Positions 36,350 through 44,946 of a DNA stretch of 64,000 nt are shown here, piece after piece. The DNA comes from Shimia biformata (GTDB lineage: Bacteria; Pseudomonadota; Alphaproteobacteria; Rhodobacterales; Rhodobacteraceae). The stretch spans positions 1 through 64,000 of the forward strand of contig NZ_JAFEJK010000005.1 in assembly GCF_016888515.1 (NCBI RefSeq), read 5' to 3'. The notes beneath the pieces were generated by a model. The model searched no databases. It saw only the letters and a list, made by a program, of their open reading frames with translations, and was not told where the DNA came from. The position numbers and the translations under genes are program-made. The stretch's first letter is position 1. Every line of letters starts with the position of its first letter.

Positions 36350-37291
36350 TCAACAGGTGGAAGATGGCCCCGGCACTGGGGTGGGGTCGCTGGCCGGGAC
36401 CTGTGGGGTGATATCATAGCCGAGGGTTTCCATGTCGGACCCGGTGATTTGCAGGATATCCCGCTCCTGGTCCGGGGTCAGATCGCGGGTCCATTTCGTC
36501 AGCGATGATTGATCTATCGGGCGGGTCCGAAGCGTCCGACCCGGTCCGACGCCGACAAAAACGCCCTGGTGGGACAGGACCGCCGGATCCCAGGGCAGAC
36601 CGCTCTGTGCGATAACGCGGCGGCACAGGGCATCGGGCGTGGTGGTCAGGTCTTCGTAGCGGAAGGAAAAGACCCGAAGCCCGGCATCCCGGAACCATGC
36701 CTGCTGGGTCGATTTGATGCGCCAGACGATCGCCCGGCGAACATGCAGGGGCACAGCCGTGTCTTCGAGCATGCGGATCTCGGTTTCCCAGCGCGCCACG
36801 AACTCGGGGTTGGCGCGCAGCAGCGCGGCCTGGTTTTCCACCATCGGGATTTCACCAAGCCGGGCCATGGACGCCACTACGGGGCGGGCATCGCGCACCG
36901 GGTATATGATGCGGACGGGGACATCCAGCGCGGCAAGATCGCGGAACCGGTAAAGCAGATTGGGGGCCTTCAGAACCAGGTGGGTGATCTCGGGCGCCAG
37001 TGCCGCGCCGCCATCCGGGGCGGGGACAAACCGGTCGTCGGGGTCGGCATATTTCGCTAGGGCTCCGCCCAGGAATCTGTGGAAAGACGCCCCGTGCAGG
37101 GTGGTCTCGCCGGACAGAAGCCCGTCAAACCAGGTGTAAAGCCCTTCCTGCTCGTCCAGGAGCAATGCGTTTGGATGCGCCCCGAGAATCTGACCGGTCA
37201 GGGTGGTTCCGCTGCGCTGGCAGCCGACGATGACCGTCAGATGCAGGTCGGGGGTGGGGGATCGACGGGCAACGGTGTTGGTGGTCTGCAT
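36350..37291 (-). CDS. Sulfotransferase family protein
   Basis: 313 residues. DLHLTVIVGCQRSGTTLTGQ is the classical QRSGTT P-loop, with ILGAHPNALLLDEQEGLYTW after it. VRIIYPVRDARPVVASMARL supplies the R...S 3'-phosphate motif, and VFSFRYEDLTTTPDALCRRV is the typical FRYEDL block of bacterial sulfotransferases. It is the first gene of the short run with 35421 and 34415; the terminator at 37331-37367 separates it from the exported-protein gene further upstream. It probably transfers sulfate from PAPS to a surface glycan. Confidence 0.85.
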   Translation of the reverse strand: MQTTNTVARRSPTPDLHLTVIVGCQRSGTTLTGQILGAHPNALLLDEQEGLYTWFDGLLSGETTLHGASFHRFLGGALAKYADPDDRFVPAPDGGAALAPEITHLVLKAPNLLYRFRDLAALDVPVRIIYPVRDARPVVASMARLGEIPMVENQAALLRANPEFVARWETEIRMLEDTAVPLHVRRAIVWRIKSTQQAWFRDAGLRVFSFRYEDLTTTPDALCRRVIAQSGLPWDPAVLSHQGVFVGVGPGRTLRTRPIDQSSLTKWTRDLTPDQERDILQITGSDMETLGYDITPQVPASDPTPVPGPSSTC

Positions 37292-37330
37292 TGAAAAGGT
37301 GGGTCGCGTCTGCTGTGGGTGGCAGTGTCA

Positions 37331-37367
37331 AAGCCAGAAAACAACGGCCCCAGCAAGGGACCGTTGT
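37331..37367 (-). terminator. Rho-independent terminator
   Basis: On the minus strand ACAACGGTCCC pairs with GGGGCCGTTGT around a TTGCT loop, with one G-T pair, followed by TTTTCT. It lies 28 bases after the stop of the fibre-like gene at 37395. Confidence 0.75.
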
Positions 37368-37394
37368 CATGTATCTCGAACCGAGGCGTCGGGT

Positions 37395-38345
37395 TTACGG
37401 GCAGGACCCGATCGAACACGAGACGCCGCTGCCGGTGCTGAAGGTACAGGCCATGGTGTCGACCTGCATACAGGTACCGCCGACTGTCAGGCTGCCCGCC
37501 AGTGTCATATCGCCAGAGGGGGACAGGGTCATGGCATTCGCGCCGCCGCCCGAAAGCAGCTCTTCGAAGACGAGGTTCAGCCCGGCGCCAATTTCCCATT
37601 CCCGCGAAACGGCCGTGTTGTCCAGGATGATCTGCGGGTTCCCGTTGTTCTCGAGATGCAGCATGACTTCCGGCCCGGCGTTGGCGGTATCCACGACATG
37701 AAGCGGTGCGGCGGGGCTGGAGGTGCCCAGGCCGACATCCCCGTCGGTATCGACGAAGATCGAGTTTGACGGGGCCGAGGGGCGGATCCGCAGCGGCAGC
37801 TGGCTGCCATTGGTGGCGTCGCGCACGAAGAAGTTGGTTTCGTTGCCCGCCACGTCCCAGGTTTGGGCGGTGAAGCCGGACGAGCCGTCCTGCTCCAGGC
37901 GCAGGGTCGGGGTGTCTCCGTCCTTGACATGCACTTCGACCACCGGGGTTGAGGTGCCCAGACCGATGCGGCCGCCATCGTCGACGTAAAGCGAATGGCT
38001 AGGGGCGCTGGCCTCGATGGTGAAGGGGGTGCGCCCGCCGTCGATATCGTCGATCGAGAACTTGTTGGCGCCGCCGTTCGAGCTTTCGTTGAAGGTGATC
38101 TGCCAGTCATTGGTCGGGAACGAGGCTGAGGCCGAGGTATCCTGAGCCTTGATGCGCAAGTTGTTTTCCTTCAGGCGGATCGTGTCGAAGCCGAAGCTTT
38201 CGCCGTTCACGCAGTCAAGACCGATACAGGCCGAGCCATCGACGATCAGGTCGTCCAGGATCACCTGGTCTGCCTGTGCCGTGCCGAGGCCCAGAGCGGT
38301 GAGGCCGGCGCTGGCAAGAAGCAGGCGGGTCGCAGAAAGTGCCAT
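37395..38345 (-). CDS. Exported protein with fibre-like 'GLGTSTP' repeats
   Basis: 316 residues. A Sec signal peptide (LLLASAGLTALGLGTAQA, cleavage near residue 25) is followed by beta-rich segments. Two repeats of the form SLYVDDGGRIGLGTSTPVVE and SIFVDTDGDVGLGTSSPAAP, each followed by a VHVKDGDTPTLRLEQDGSSG-type strand, resemble the G-x-V-G-I-G-T-x-x-P-x-x-x-L-H-V repeats of phage tail fibres and bacterial surface proteins. The C-terminal 25 residues are Cys-rich (TCMQVDTMACTFSTGSGVSC), perhaps disulfide-locked. No S74 chaperone domain is visible. It is followed by a terminator and preceded by another exported protein gene. Surface or matrix structural role is inferred. Confidence 0.7.
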   Translation of the reverse strand: MALSATRLLLASAGLTALGLGTAQADQVILDDLIVDGSACIGLDCVNGESFGFDTIRLKENNLRIKAQDTSASASFPTNDWQITFNESSNGGANKFSIDDIDGGRTPFTIEASAPSHSLYVDDGGRIGLGTSTPVVEVHVKDGDTPTLRLEQDGSSGFTAQTWDVAGNETNFFVRDATNGSQLPLRIRPSAPSNSIFVDTDGDVGLGTSSPAAPLHVVDTANAGPEVMLHLENNGNPQIILDNTAVSREWEIGAGLNLVFEELLSGGGANAMTLSPSGDMTLAGSLTVGGTCMQVDTMACTFSTGSGVSCSIGSCP

Positions 38346-38399
38346 TTTTCTTCTCCTTGTTGAACATGTCGGCCGGGCGTCCGGCCAGGATTCACCAGA

Positions 38400-38837
38400 T
38401 TAATTGTCTTCCTTGATGTCTTCGGGGGTGATGATCACCCCTCGGGACACGGTGAAATGCCCCGCAGTAAAAAACGGTTTGGCGCGGGTATCGCGCTGGT
38501 TCTCGCCGCGGCCGTTGTTGATCGGGTTGATGATCTCGGCCTGTTCGTCGGTGGCGGCGCTGAGTTCATAGCGATAGACCCCGTCCAGCACCTTGGATCC
38601 CGACAGATGGAAGACCGGGGTGCCGGTGGCGGCGAAGATCTCGGTCAGGCGGCCATCCGGCGCGGCGACGGTCAGCGTGGCATTGCTGAGCCCGCGCCAG
38701 TTCTCGAACCAGAAGGCGTTGGAATTGTGCTGTTCCACCGGCTCGCTGGCAAGGGCCGCACCGGTGGCGAGGATGGTCAGGACGCCCCCCAGGGCGAAGT
38801 TGCGGAACTGTCGGACAAGGCGCGTGGTGCCGGTCAC
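38400..38837 (-). CDS. Small exported protein, unknown function
   Basis: 145 residues from GTG 38837, with AGGGAG 9 bases upstream. The signal peptide is NFALGGVLTILATGAALASE. The mature part is about 110 residues, with GLSNATLTVAAPDGRLTEIF, FHLSGSKVLDGVYRYELSAA and a C-terminal KPFFTAGHFTVSRGVIITPE. It reads as a small beta-sandwich with a conserved-looking end; I do not recognise a family. It is 54 bases upstream of the fibre-like protein on the same strand, so the two are probably co-transcribed and may work together outside the inner membrane. The 183 bases upstream hold a near-perfect AGGCCGCC/GGCGGCCT palindrome and an AT-rich stretch suitable for a promoter. Confidence 0.65.
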   Translation of the reverse strand: MTGTTRLVRQFRNFALGGVLTILATGAALASEPVEQHNSNAFWFENWRGLSNATLTVAAPDGRLTEIFAATGTPVFHLSGSKVLDGVYRYELSAATDEQAEIINPINNGRGENQRDTRAKPFFTAGHFTVSRGVIITPEDIKEDN

Positions 38838-39020
38838 GATGGTCGTCTCCCTAATAACCTGACAGGCCGCCGGGCGGCCTTTTCAATACCAAAATCAGGG
38901 CCGCTGGCCCCTGTTCGCTGCAATGATGCCCCAGCGTAACACACAGGGTGAGCTGAATCCTAAGAGAATCTTAACAAATCTTAATAAAAGGGTGGTTCTC
39001 TACGGGGATAAGGGCGACGG

Positions 39021-40274
39021 TCACCGGTCACCGGCGCGCGGGCGAGGCGTTCCCGGCTGCTCCTGCGGCGCCCCTCCGACCAGTGCCCTCTCTTGGGCCC
39101 TCTCCTGAGCTTCGGTGATCTGGCCCGGCGTCATACGGGCGTGGAAGTGGCGGCTCAGGGTCAGCGCGTCGGGCATCTGCGCGGCGCTGGCCAGGATCAG
39201 CCACATCTGCCCCAGCACATAGTCCTGCGGCACCCCGCGCCCGTCGAAATAGAGCAGGGCCAGGTTGATCATCGATGGCCCATGCCCGGCGCGGGCGGCG
39301 GCGTGGAACAGCCGCGCGGCGCGCGACAGGTCGACCGTCGAGGCGCCAGGGGTCCCGGTCAGCAGCCAGCCGGACTGGAACGCCGCCACCGGGTCACCGG
39401 CCTCGGCCGCGCGCAGCAGGGCCTGTTGCAGGGCCGGGTCCTCGGGTGGGGGCATCAGACGCGGATCATAGCGCAGCCCCGGCCCCTCGGCCCCGCGCTT
39501 CGCCTCACGGTAGAGCGCGGCGGCGCGCGCCTCGTCCAGTTCGACGCCAAAGCCGTTTTCATACATCACCCCCAGGTTGGTCAGCGCCTGGTCCAGCCCC
39601 TGTTCGGCGGCGGCGGCAAACAGCGATGCGGCCTTCTGGTAATCCTGCGCCACGCCATGGCCGCGCACGTAGAGCAGGCCAAGGTTGTTCAGCGCCCGGG
39701 CATGGCCGCGCGCGGCGGCGCCTTCATAAAGCGCAAGGGCGCGGGCGTAGTCGGTCTCGACGCCGCGCCCCTCCTGATAAAGCACGCCAAGGCTGACGGC
39801 GGCATCGACGTGGCCCGCCTCGGCTGCGCGGGCATAGACCGTGGCGGCCTCGGCGGTGCGGTCGGCGGACTGTTCCAGCGCAGCGCCGTAGTCGAACAGG
39901 AACTGCGGGTCGCCGCTTTCCGCAGCCATGCCAAGCCAGCGCAGCGCCTGGTCGCTGTCGCGGGGCACGCCCAGCCCGGTATGGTAATACTGCCCCAGAA
40001 GGTTCTGGGCGCGGGGATCGCCGGCTTCGCCTGCGCGGGTGGCCCAGGTCGCGGCGGCGGTGAAATCCTGAAGCACTTCCTGGCCGCCGTGATAGAGGAA
40101 GGCCAGCGCGGTCATCGCCGCCACGTCGCCGGCCTCGGCCCGGTCGGTCAGCGCGGCGGGATCGGCGGGGCGGCCCTGATGTTGGCCCGTATTCTGGCCT
40201 GTTTCCTGCGCCGCGCCGAAACCCGGTAGCAGGACTAGCGCCAGAAACAGGGTCGGAAGCAGACGCGACCTCAT
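39021..40274 (-). CDS. Periplasmic Sel1-repeat (TPR-like) protein
   Basis: 417 residues from ATG 40274. The signal peptide is LLPTLFLALVLLPGFGAAQ. The body is a solenoid of Sel1-like repeats of about 36 residues: GDPRAQNLLGQYYHTGLGVP, GHARALNNLGLLYVRGHGVA and GPSMINLALLYFDGRGVPQD are typical. The last helix region (LILASAAQMPDALTLSRHFH, then ITEAQERAQE) resembles the C-terminus of its neighbour, so the pair is likely paralogous. The start overlaps the stop of the upstream gene (ATGA). It lies next to the type II secretion genes. Sel1 proteins usually scaffold complexes; a T2SS or envelope role is inferred. Confidence 0.82.
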   Translation of the reverse strand: MRSRLLPTLFLALVLLPGFGAAQETGQNTGQHQGRPADPAALTDRAEAGDVAAMTALAFLYHGGQEVLQDFTAAATWATRAGEAGDPRAQNLLGQYYHTGLGVPRDSDQALRWLGMAAESGDPQFLFDYGAALEQSADRTAEAATVYARAAEAGHVDAAVSLGVLYQEGRGVETDYARALALYEGAAARGHARALNNLGLLYVRGHGVAQDYQKAASLFAAAAEQGLDQALTNLGVMYENGFGVELDEARAAALYREAKRGAEGPGLRYDPRLMPPPEDPALQQALLRAAEAGDPVAAFQSGWLLTGTPGASTVDLSRAARLFHAAARAGHGPSMINLALLYFDGRGVPQDYVLGQMWLILASAAQMPDALTLSRHFHARMTPGQITEAQERAQERALVGGAPQEQPGTPRPRAGDR

Positions 40275-41962
40275 TGCGAGCGCTCCGGTGCCGGGGTCTC
40301 GCGCTGCTGTTGCCGGGTTTCGGGCGGCTGAGGTTCCTCTTCGGCGAACCAGCGCCGGGCGGCGGACTGGGCCTCGGCGATCTGCTCGGGCGTCATCAGG
40401 GCGCTGGCAGTCTCGCGCAGGTCGCGGGCGGCGTCCTGGCCCAGCGTGGCAGCGATGTTGAACCATTTATGTGCCGCGACATAGTCCAGCGCCACGTGGG
40501 TCCCGGTCATGTGCATCTGCCCCAGCCGCAGCTGCGCCGCGGCATCGCCGCCCTGTGCCGCGGCCTGCAGCAATGCCGCGCCCTTGGCGGCCCGGGCGTC
40601 GTCGTCACCGTCGAGATAGAGCGCGGCCAGCCCCGCCTGCGCCGCGCGCGACCCGGCCCCGGCCTGGGTTTCAAGCCAGTCCAGCGCCGCCGCATCGCTG
40701 GTTTCGGCCGCCGCCAGCGCCCAGGGAATGGCGACCTGCGGTGCCACCCGCCCGTCCAGCGTGCCATCGGCGGCCAGCTGGCCCAGCCGGACCATGGCGC
40801 GCCCGGCATCGGCGGTCTCAAGCGCCTTTCGGTAAAGCGCGATCGCCTGATCGGTGTCCTGCGGCACGCCGCGCCCGGTCTCGTGGAGCGCGCCAAGCGC
40901 GATCATCGCCCGGCCCAGCCCGTATTCCGCCGCGCGGCGATACCACCGGGCGGCCTCTGCATCATCCCGCGCCACGCCTTCGCCGGCGGCATAGGCCCGG
41001 CCCAGGTTCGACATTGCGCCGGGATCGCCCGCCCGGGCCGCGGCGACAAGCCAGCGCAGCCCCTCGTCGGTGTTCTGCTCCACGCCGTTCCCGGCCAGGT
41101 AATGCGTGCCCAGCATGCGCTGCGCGATCGGTAGGCCGCCTTCGGCCGCGCGCCGGTACCAGCCGATTGCCTGGCTCATGTTCTTCTCGGTGCCATTGCC
41201 CAGTTCCAGCGCCTGGGCCAGGAAATACTGCGCCCGCAGATGGCCGTTCTCGGCCGCCTGCGTCAGCCAGTGGATCGCCTGACCCGCATCCTGACCGGTG
41301 CCCAGTCCGCGCGAGTAGATCCGGCTGAGTTCATATTGCGCCGCGACATGATCCTGCCGTGCCGCTGCCAGCATCCAAGTGAACGAGGTCGCCAGATCCT
41401 GCTCGACCCCGGTTCCGGAGCGATAGAGCTGGGCCAGGTAATACTGCGCCTCGGCACCGCCAAGCGGGGCGGCGCGCAGCAAGAGTTTCGCCGCCGCCTC
41501 GGGGTCGCGGGTGGCCTCGGGCACCTGGTCCTGGTCCTCGAAGCCGGACGATAGATAGACCCGCGCCAGAAGGGTCATCGCCCCGACATGGTTCTGTGCC
41601 ACCGCCTTTTGCAGCCAGTCGATGGCGGCGTCGATGTCGCGCGGCCCGCCGCGGCCCTGCAACAGCACCTGGCCATAGCGGAACTGCGCCAGCGCGGTGC
41701 CGGTTTCCTCGGCATGACGTTTCAGCCCCTGTCGCACGAAGACGTAATCGCCGCGCTGCCATGCCTGTTCGATCGCCGCCATCTCGGGGCGGGGATCGGC
41801 GGTTTGGTCCGGGGTCTCGTCAGAGGTTTGATCGGGGGCCGGATTCGTCGCCTCTCCGGTCTCGGCGGGCGGGGTCGATTGCGCCCCGGCGGGCAGGGCG
41901 GCCAGACTGGTCAAACCGGGCAACAGGGCAATCAGCAGCGGCAGAAAAAGGGCAGGTTTCAC
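40271..41962 (-). CDS. Periplasmic Sel1-repeat (TPR-like) protein, larger paralogue
   Basis: 563 residues if started at GTG 41962, which begins the signal peptide (KPALFLPLLIALLPGLTSLA, cleavage after PAGAQS). An ATG at 42007 adds 15 residues before it, and the frame is open further upstream over the prepilin peptidase gene without meaning. A Pro/Thr/Asp-rich linker precedes at least ten Sel1 repeats (GHLRAQYFLAQALELGNGTE, GDPGAMSNLGRAYAAGEGVA, GLGRAMIALGALHETGRGVP). The C-terminus is acidic and Gln-rich. It is coupled to the downstream paralogue by a 4-base overlap and preceded by gspO on the same strand. Confidence 0.82.
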   Translation of the reverse strand: MKPALFLPLLIALLPGLTSLAALPAGAQSTPPAETGEATNPAPDQTSDETPDQTADPRPEMAAIEQAWQRGDYVFVRQGLKRHAEETGTALAQFRYGQVLLQGRGGPRDIDAAIDWLQKAVAQNHVGAMTLLARVYLSSGFEDQDQVPEATRDPEAAAKLLLRAAPLGGAEAQYYLAQLYRSGTGVEQDLATSFTWMLAAARQDHVAAQYELSRIYSRGLGTGQDAGQAIHWLTQAAENGHLRAQYFLAQALELGNGTEKNMSQAIGWYRRAAEGGLPIAQRMLGTHYLAGNGVEQNTDEGLRWLVAAARAGDPGAMSNLGRAYAAGEGVARDDAEAARWYRRAAEYGLGRAMIALGALHETGRGVPQDTDQAIALYRKALETADAGRAMVRLGQLAADGTLDGRVAPQVAIPWALAAAETSDAAALDWLETQAGAGSRAAQAGLAALYLDGDDDARAAKGAALLQAAAQGGDAAAQLRLGQMHMTGTHVALDYVAAHKWFNIAATLGQDAARDLRETASALMTPEQIAEAQSAARRWFAEEEPQPPETRQQQRETPAPERSQ

Positions 41963-42051
41963 AATGATCTCGGTCTCTTGGAAAATCTGTTCGGGCGACG
42001 GGCCCATGATGCAGGGAATGCGGCGCGGGTCAAACTGAATTGGGTGCCGTC

Positions 42052-42813
42052 TCAGAGCGTCAGCACGAAGACCAGCCCCGCCGCGCCCGCCAGCGCCGCG
42101 CCGAAGGGCAGGGGAGCGGTGGCGCTCAGCCGTGCCGTGCCGGTCAGGTGGCGCAGCCCGGCCACGGCCAGCAGGCTGGCCGCCGCCACCAGCACCACCA
42201 GTGGGATCGCGAAAGGCCCCAGAAGCGCACCGATCCCCGCCATCAGCTTGACGTCGCCCAGCCCCAGCCCCTCGCGCCCGCGCAAGGTCCGATAGGTGAC
42301 GCGGATCAGCCAGAAACTGCCCCCGCCGATCCCCGCGCCCAGAAGCGCCATCAGCACCGGCGGGCCATGGCCCGCGATGGCCAGTACCAGTGCTAGCACA
42401 AGAAGCGCCCCGGTCAGAAGGTCGGGCAGGCGCAGCCAGAGCAGATCGGTCAGCGCCAGCGCCAGAAGCAGCCACAGCACCAGCGCGACCAGCCCGACAA
42501 GGGCCGGGGGCATCCCCGCTGACATCCCCGCCAGCACCGCCCAGAGCGCCAGCCCGGTGGCGGCGATCTCGGTCAGCAGCAACCAGCCGGGCAGGGTGGC
42601 GCCGCAATGCCGGCAGCGCCCGCGCAGGGCGATGAAGGACAGGATCGGCACCAGGTCGCGCAGCCCCAGCCGCGCGCCGCAGTCGCGGCAGGCCGAGCGC
42701 GTCATCCCCACCGGTTCGCCGCGCGGCAGCCGGTCGGCCAGAAGCCCGATGAACGAGCCCGCCACGGGGCCGCAGAGCAGGATCAGGACAGAGGCGAGGG
42801 TCAGGAACTCCAT
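42052..42813 (-). CDS. gspO: Type IV prepilin peptidase (type II secretion)
   Basis: 253 residues with about eight hydrophobic helices. It cleaves and may N-methylate the pseudopilins encoded next door. The cytoplasmic zinc-binding loop has two CxxC pairs (ACRDCGARLGLRDLVPILSF, RGRCRHCGATLPGW), as in bifunctional PilD/GspO enzymes. The two catalytic aspartates are in LALTDLLWLRLPDLLT and GLGDVKLMAGIGALLG. It is divergent from gspG with 132 bases between the starts, and precedes the Sel1 genes on the minus strand. Confidence 0.93.
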   Translation of the reverse strand: MEFLTLASVLILLCGPVAGSFIGLLADRLPRGEPVGMTRSACRDCGARLGLRDLVPILSFIALRGRCRHCGATLPGWLLLTEIAATGLALWAVLAGMSAGMPPALVGLVALVLWLLLALALTDLLWLRLPDLLTGALLVLALVLAIAGHGPPVLMALLGAGIGGGSFWLIRVTYRTLRGREGLGLGDVKLMAGIGALLGPFAIPLVVLVAAASLLAVAGLRHLTGTARLSATAPLPFGAALAGAAGLVFVLTL

Positions 42814-42945
42814 ATGCCCTGCCTAGCGGGTTTGGACGCGTCGGCGAAAGGCCGATTTGCCGCGCCGCGCCATCTGGCCCCGGATTTCCGTCGATTTGAC
42901 CTTGGCCACGATGCGCGTGCCATGTTCTAGTCGCTTTCAAAGGCA

Positions 42946-43446
42946 ATGAACCGGACCGGGAAACCCATGACCGACGTAACGCAGATCGAGGATGAGAACC
43001 AGAACGAGAACCGGACCGACAATCGGCGCGACGCGGGGTTCTCGCTTCTTGAGCTGATGGTGGTGGTGGTGATCCTGTCGATCCTGGCGCTGGTGGTGGT
43101 GCCGCGGGTGATCGACCGCCCCGACCAGGCGCGCGCGGCGCGGGCGCAGTCGGATATCGCGGCGATCTCCAGCGCGGTGAAGCTCTATAAGCTGGACAAT
43201 TTCCGCTATCCCACCACCGAACAGGGGCTGGCGGCGCTGGTCACACGGCCCAGCAGCGCGCCGGTGCCGCCGAACTGGGCGGCGGGCGGGTATATCGACC
43301 GGCTGCCGGTCGATCCCTGGGGCACGCCCTATCAATACCTGTCGCCGGGTGTGCATGGTGAGTTCGACGTCTTTTCCTATGGCGCCGATGGCGCGGCGGG
43401 CGGGACCGGGACCGATGCCGATATCGGGTCCTGGGCCGCAGAGTGA
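42946..43446 (+). CDS. gspG: Type II secretion major pseudopilin
   Basis: 166 residues. The prepilin signal GFSLLELMVVVVILSILALV has Glu at position +5 of the mature protein and is cleaved before Phe by GspO. The mature C-terminal part has the GspG signature: IAAISSAVKLYKLDNFRYPT, EQGLAALVTRPSSAPVPPNW, IDRLPVDPWGTPYQYLSPG, and GEFDVFSYGADG with the Ca-binding acidic residues. The pre-sequence is unusually long (about 30 residues, Asn/Glu-rich); ATG 42967 is an alternative start. It is the first gene of gspG-H-I-J-K and overlaps gspH (GTGA). Confidence 0.95.
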   Translation: MNRTGKPMTDVTQIEDENQNENRTDNRRDAGFSLLELMVVVVILSILALVVVPRVIDRPDQARAARAQSDIAAISSAVKLYKLDNFRYPTTEQGLAALVTRPSSAPVPPNWAAGGYIDRLPVDPWGTPYQYLSPGVHGEFDVFSYGADGAAGGTGTDADIGSWAAE

Positions 43447-43928
43447 ACCCGCCCCCGGCCACGTCTGTCCCGCAAGCGGGACCCGAGGCGGGCTTTACCC
43501 TGATCGAGGCGCTGATCGTGACCGCGGTCCTGTCGGTCTTGGCGGTGGGGCTGGTTCTTGGCCTTGGCAGGCATGGGCCCGGCAGCAGCGATCAGGCGCG
43601 GTTTGCCCGGGCTTTCGGAACTGCGCAGGCGCTGGCGGTGCAGGGCCGCGAGACGCGCGGGATTTTTGTCACCGACAGGGGCATGGGGCAGGCGGTGCTG
43701 ACCGCCGAGGGCTGGCTTGAATTGGGCCGGGGCACGCGCTGGCGCGGCCGGGTCAGCCTGTCGGCGGTGCGGTCCCCGGGCCTCTCCGACGCGCCCGAGG
43801 TCATCCTCTTGCCCACCGGCGAGGCCAGTGTCTTTTCGGTCTCTTTTGCCGACGCGGGCGGGACGGCCGGGGCGGACGGGCGTTGTGAAAGTGACGGCTG
43901 GAGCGGATTGACATGCGTGGGTGGCTGA
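43443..43928 (+). CDS. gspH: Type II secretion minor pseudopilin GspH
   Basis: 161 residues from GTG 43443, overlapping the gspG stop by 4 bases. The prepilin motif GFTLIEALIVTAVLSVLAVG (Glu+5) follows a 16-residue leader. The periplasmic part contains GTAQALAVQGRETRGIFVTD and PEVILLPTGEASVFSVSFAD, typical of the GspH/FimT domain. It ends inside gspI. Minor pseudopilin of the T2SS piston. Confidence 0.88.
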   Translation: MNPPPATSVPQAGPEAGFTLIEALIVTAVLSVLAVGLVLGLGRHGPGSSDQARFARAFGTAQALAVQGRETRGIFVTDRGMGQAVLTAEGWLELGRGTRWRGRVSLSAVRSPGLSDAPEVILLPTGEASVFSVSFADAGGTAGADGRCESDGWSGLTCVGG

Positions 43929-44284
43929 AACCGCGCGGGGCGGGAACGGATCGGGGCCTGACCCTTCTGGAGCTGGCGGTGGCAGTGCTGGTGCTGGCCA
44001 TCGGCACGCTGGCGGCGCTGGCGGCGGCGGACCAGTCGCGGCTGGCGATCGGGCAGGCGAAACCCCGGCTTCTGGCGCGGATCGCGGCGGAAAACCGCGC
44101 CGCCGAACTGCGTCTGCCGGGGATTGCGCTGCCGGGGACGGTCGAGATCGGCGGCATGCCCGTCACCCTTCTTGCCCAATATGCCACCACCGCCGCCGGC
44201 CTCAGCGAGGTCACGATCACCGCCCGCACCGCCGCCGGACCGGGCGCGGTGCTGGTCACATGGCTGCCGGGGGTGGCGCCATGA
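43913..44284 (+). CDS. gspI: Type II secretion minor pseudopilin GspI
   Basis: 123 residues, start 16 bases before the gspH stop. GLTLLELAVAVLVLAIGTLA is the prepilin motif with Glu+5. The short mature region (AENRAAELRLPGIALPGTVE) has the GspI length and the conserved AENRA segment. It overlaps gspJ by 4 bases (ATGA). GspI, J and K form the tip complex of the pseudopilus. Confidence 0.88.
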   Translation: MRGWLKPRGAGTDRGLTLLELAVAVLVLAIGTLAALAAADQSRLAIGQAKPRLLARIAAENRAAELRLPGIALPGTVEIGGMPVTLLAQYATTAAGLSEVTITARTAAGPGAVLVTWLPGVAP

Positions 44285-44946
44285 GGGGGGGCGCCGATGA
44301 TCGCGGCCTGACGCTGATCGAGCTTGTCGTGGTGATGGCGCTGTTCGCGCTGATCGCGGTGATGGGGCTGCAGGGGCTTCAGGGTTCGATCCGGCTGGGC
44401 GAGCGGCTGTCGGGCATGGACGAGGACACCGCCCGGCTGGGCCTTTCTGCCGACCTGCTCCGCAATGACCTGTCGGCGGCGGTGCCGATGCTGTTCTTCC
44501 CGCCGGGCGGGGGGCAGCCGCGCTCGGCGCTGCGCCTGGAGCAGGACGCGGGCGGCGCGGTGCTGGCCCTGTCGGTGGGCGGGCAGGCCGGGCTGTCGGG
44601 CGATCTGCGGATGCACCGGGTGGAATGGCGCTTTGACCGCGCCGGGGCCACCCTGTCGCGCCGGGTCTGGCCGCTGCTGACCCCGGCCAGCGCCACGGCG
44701 CTTTCCCCGGAACGGGTGTTCCTTGACGATGTCACCGCACTCCGGGTCGAAAGCTTCTGGGACCAGTTCGGCTGGATGCCCGGTGTCTCGGGTCCGGCGT
44801 TGTCGGCCCCGGCGCCGGTGGCCGGCGACAGCGACACGATCGGCCCCGCCCCTGAGGTCTATTCCGACCGGCTGCCGCGCGCCGTGGCGGTGGTGATCAC
44901 CACCCGCAGCCATGGCGAGATCCGGCTGGTGGAGGGGCTGCAATGA
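44281..44946 (+). CDS. gspJ: Type II secretion minor pseudopilin GspJ
   Basis: 221 residues from ATG 44281; a longer frame that reads through gspI is not used. The prepilin motif GLTLIELVVVMALFALIAVM carries Glu+5. The mature part contains LSADLLRNDLSAAVPMLFF, MHRVEWRFDRAGATLSRRVW and VTALRVESFWDQFGW, which fit the GspJ fold. It overlaps both neighbours by 4 bases, so the series is strongly coupled. Confidence 0.88.
   Translation: MRGGADDRGLTLIELVVVMALFALIAVMGLQGLQGSIRLGERLSGMDEDTARLGLSADLLRNDLSAAVPMLFFPPGGGQPRSALRLEQDAGGAVLALSVGGQAGLSGDLRMHRVEWRFDRAGATLSRRVWPLLTPASATALSPERVFLDDVTALRVESFWDQFGWMPGVSGPALSAPAPVAGDSDTIGPAPEVYSDRLPRAVAVVITTRSHGEIRLVEGLQ

Noticed and set aside
38864-38880. Palindrome AGGCCGCC-G-GGCGGCCT upstream of the small exported protein
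   Set aside because: The one-base centre leaves no loop, and its position in the 5' leader does not suit a terminator. It could be an operator, but nothing else supports this.
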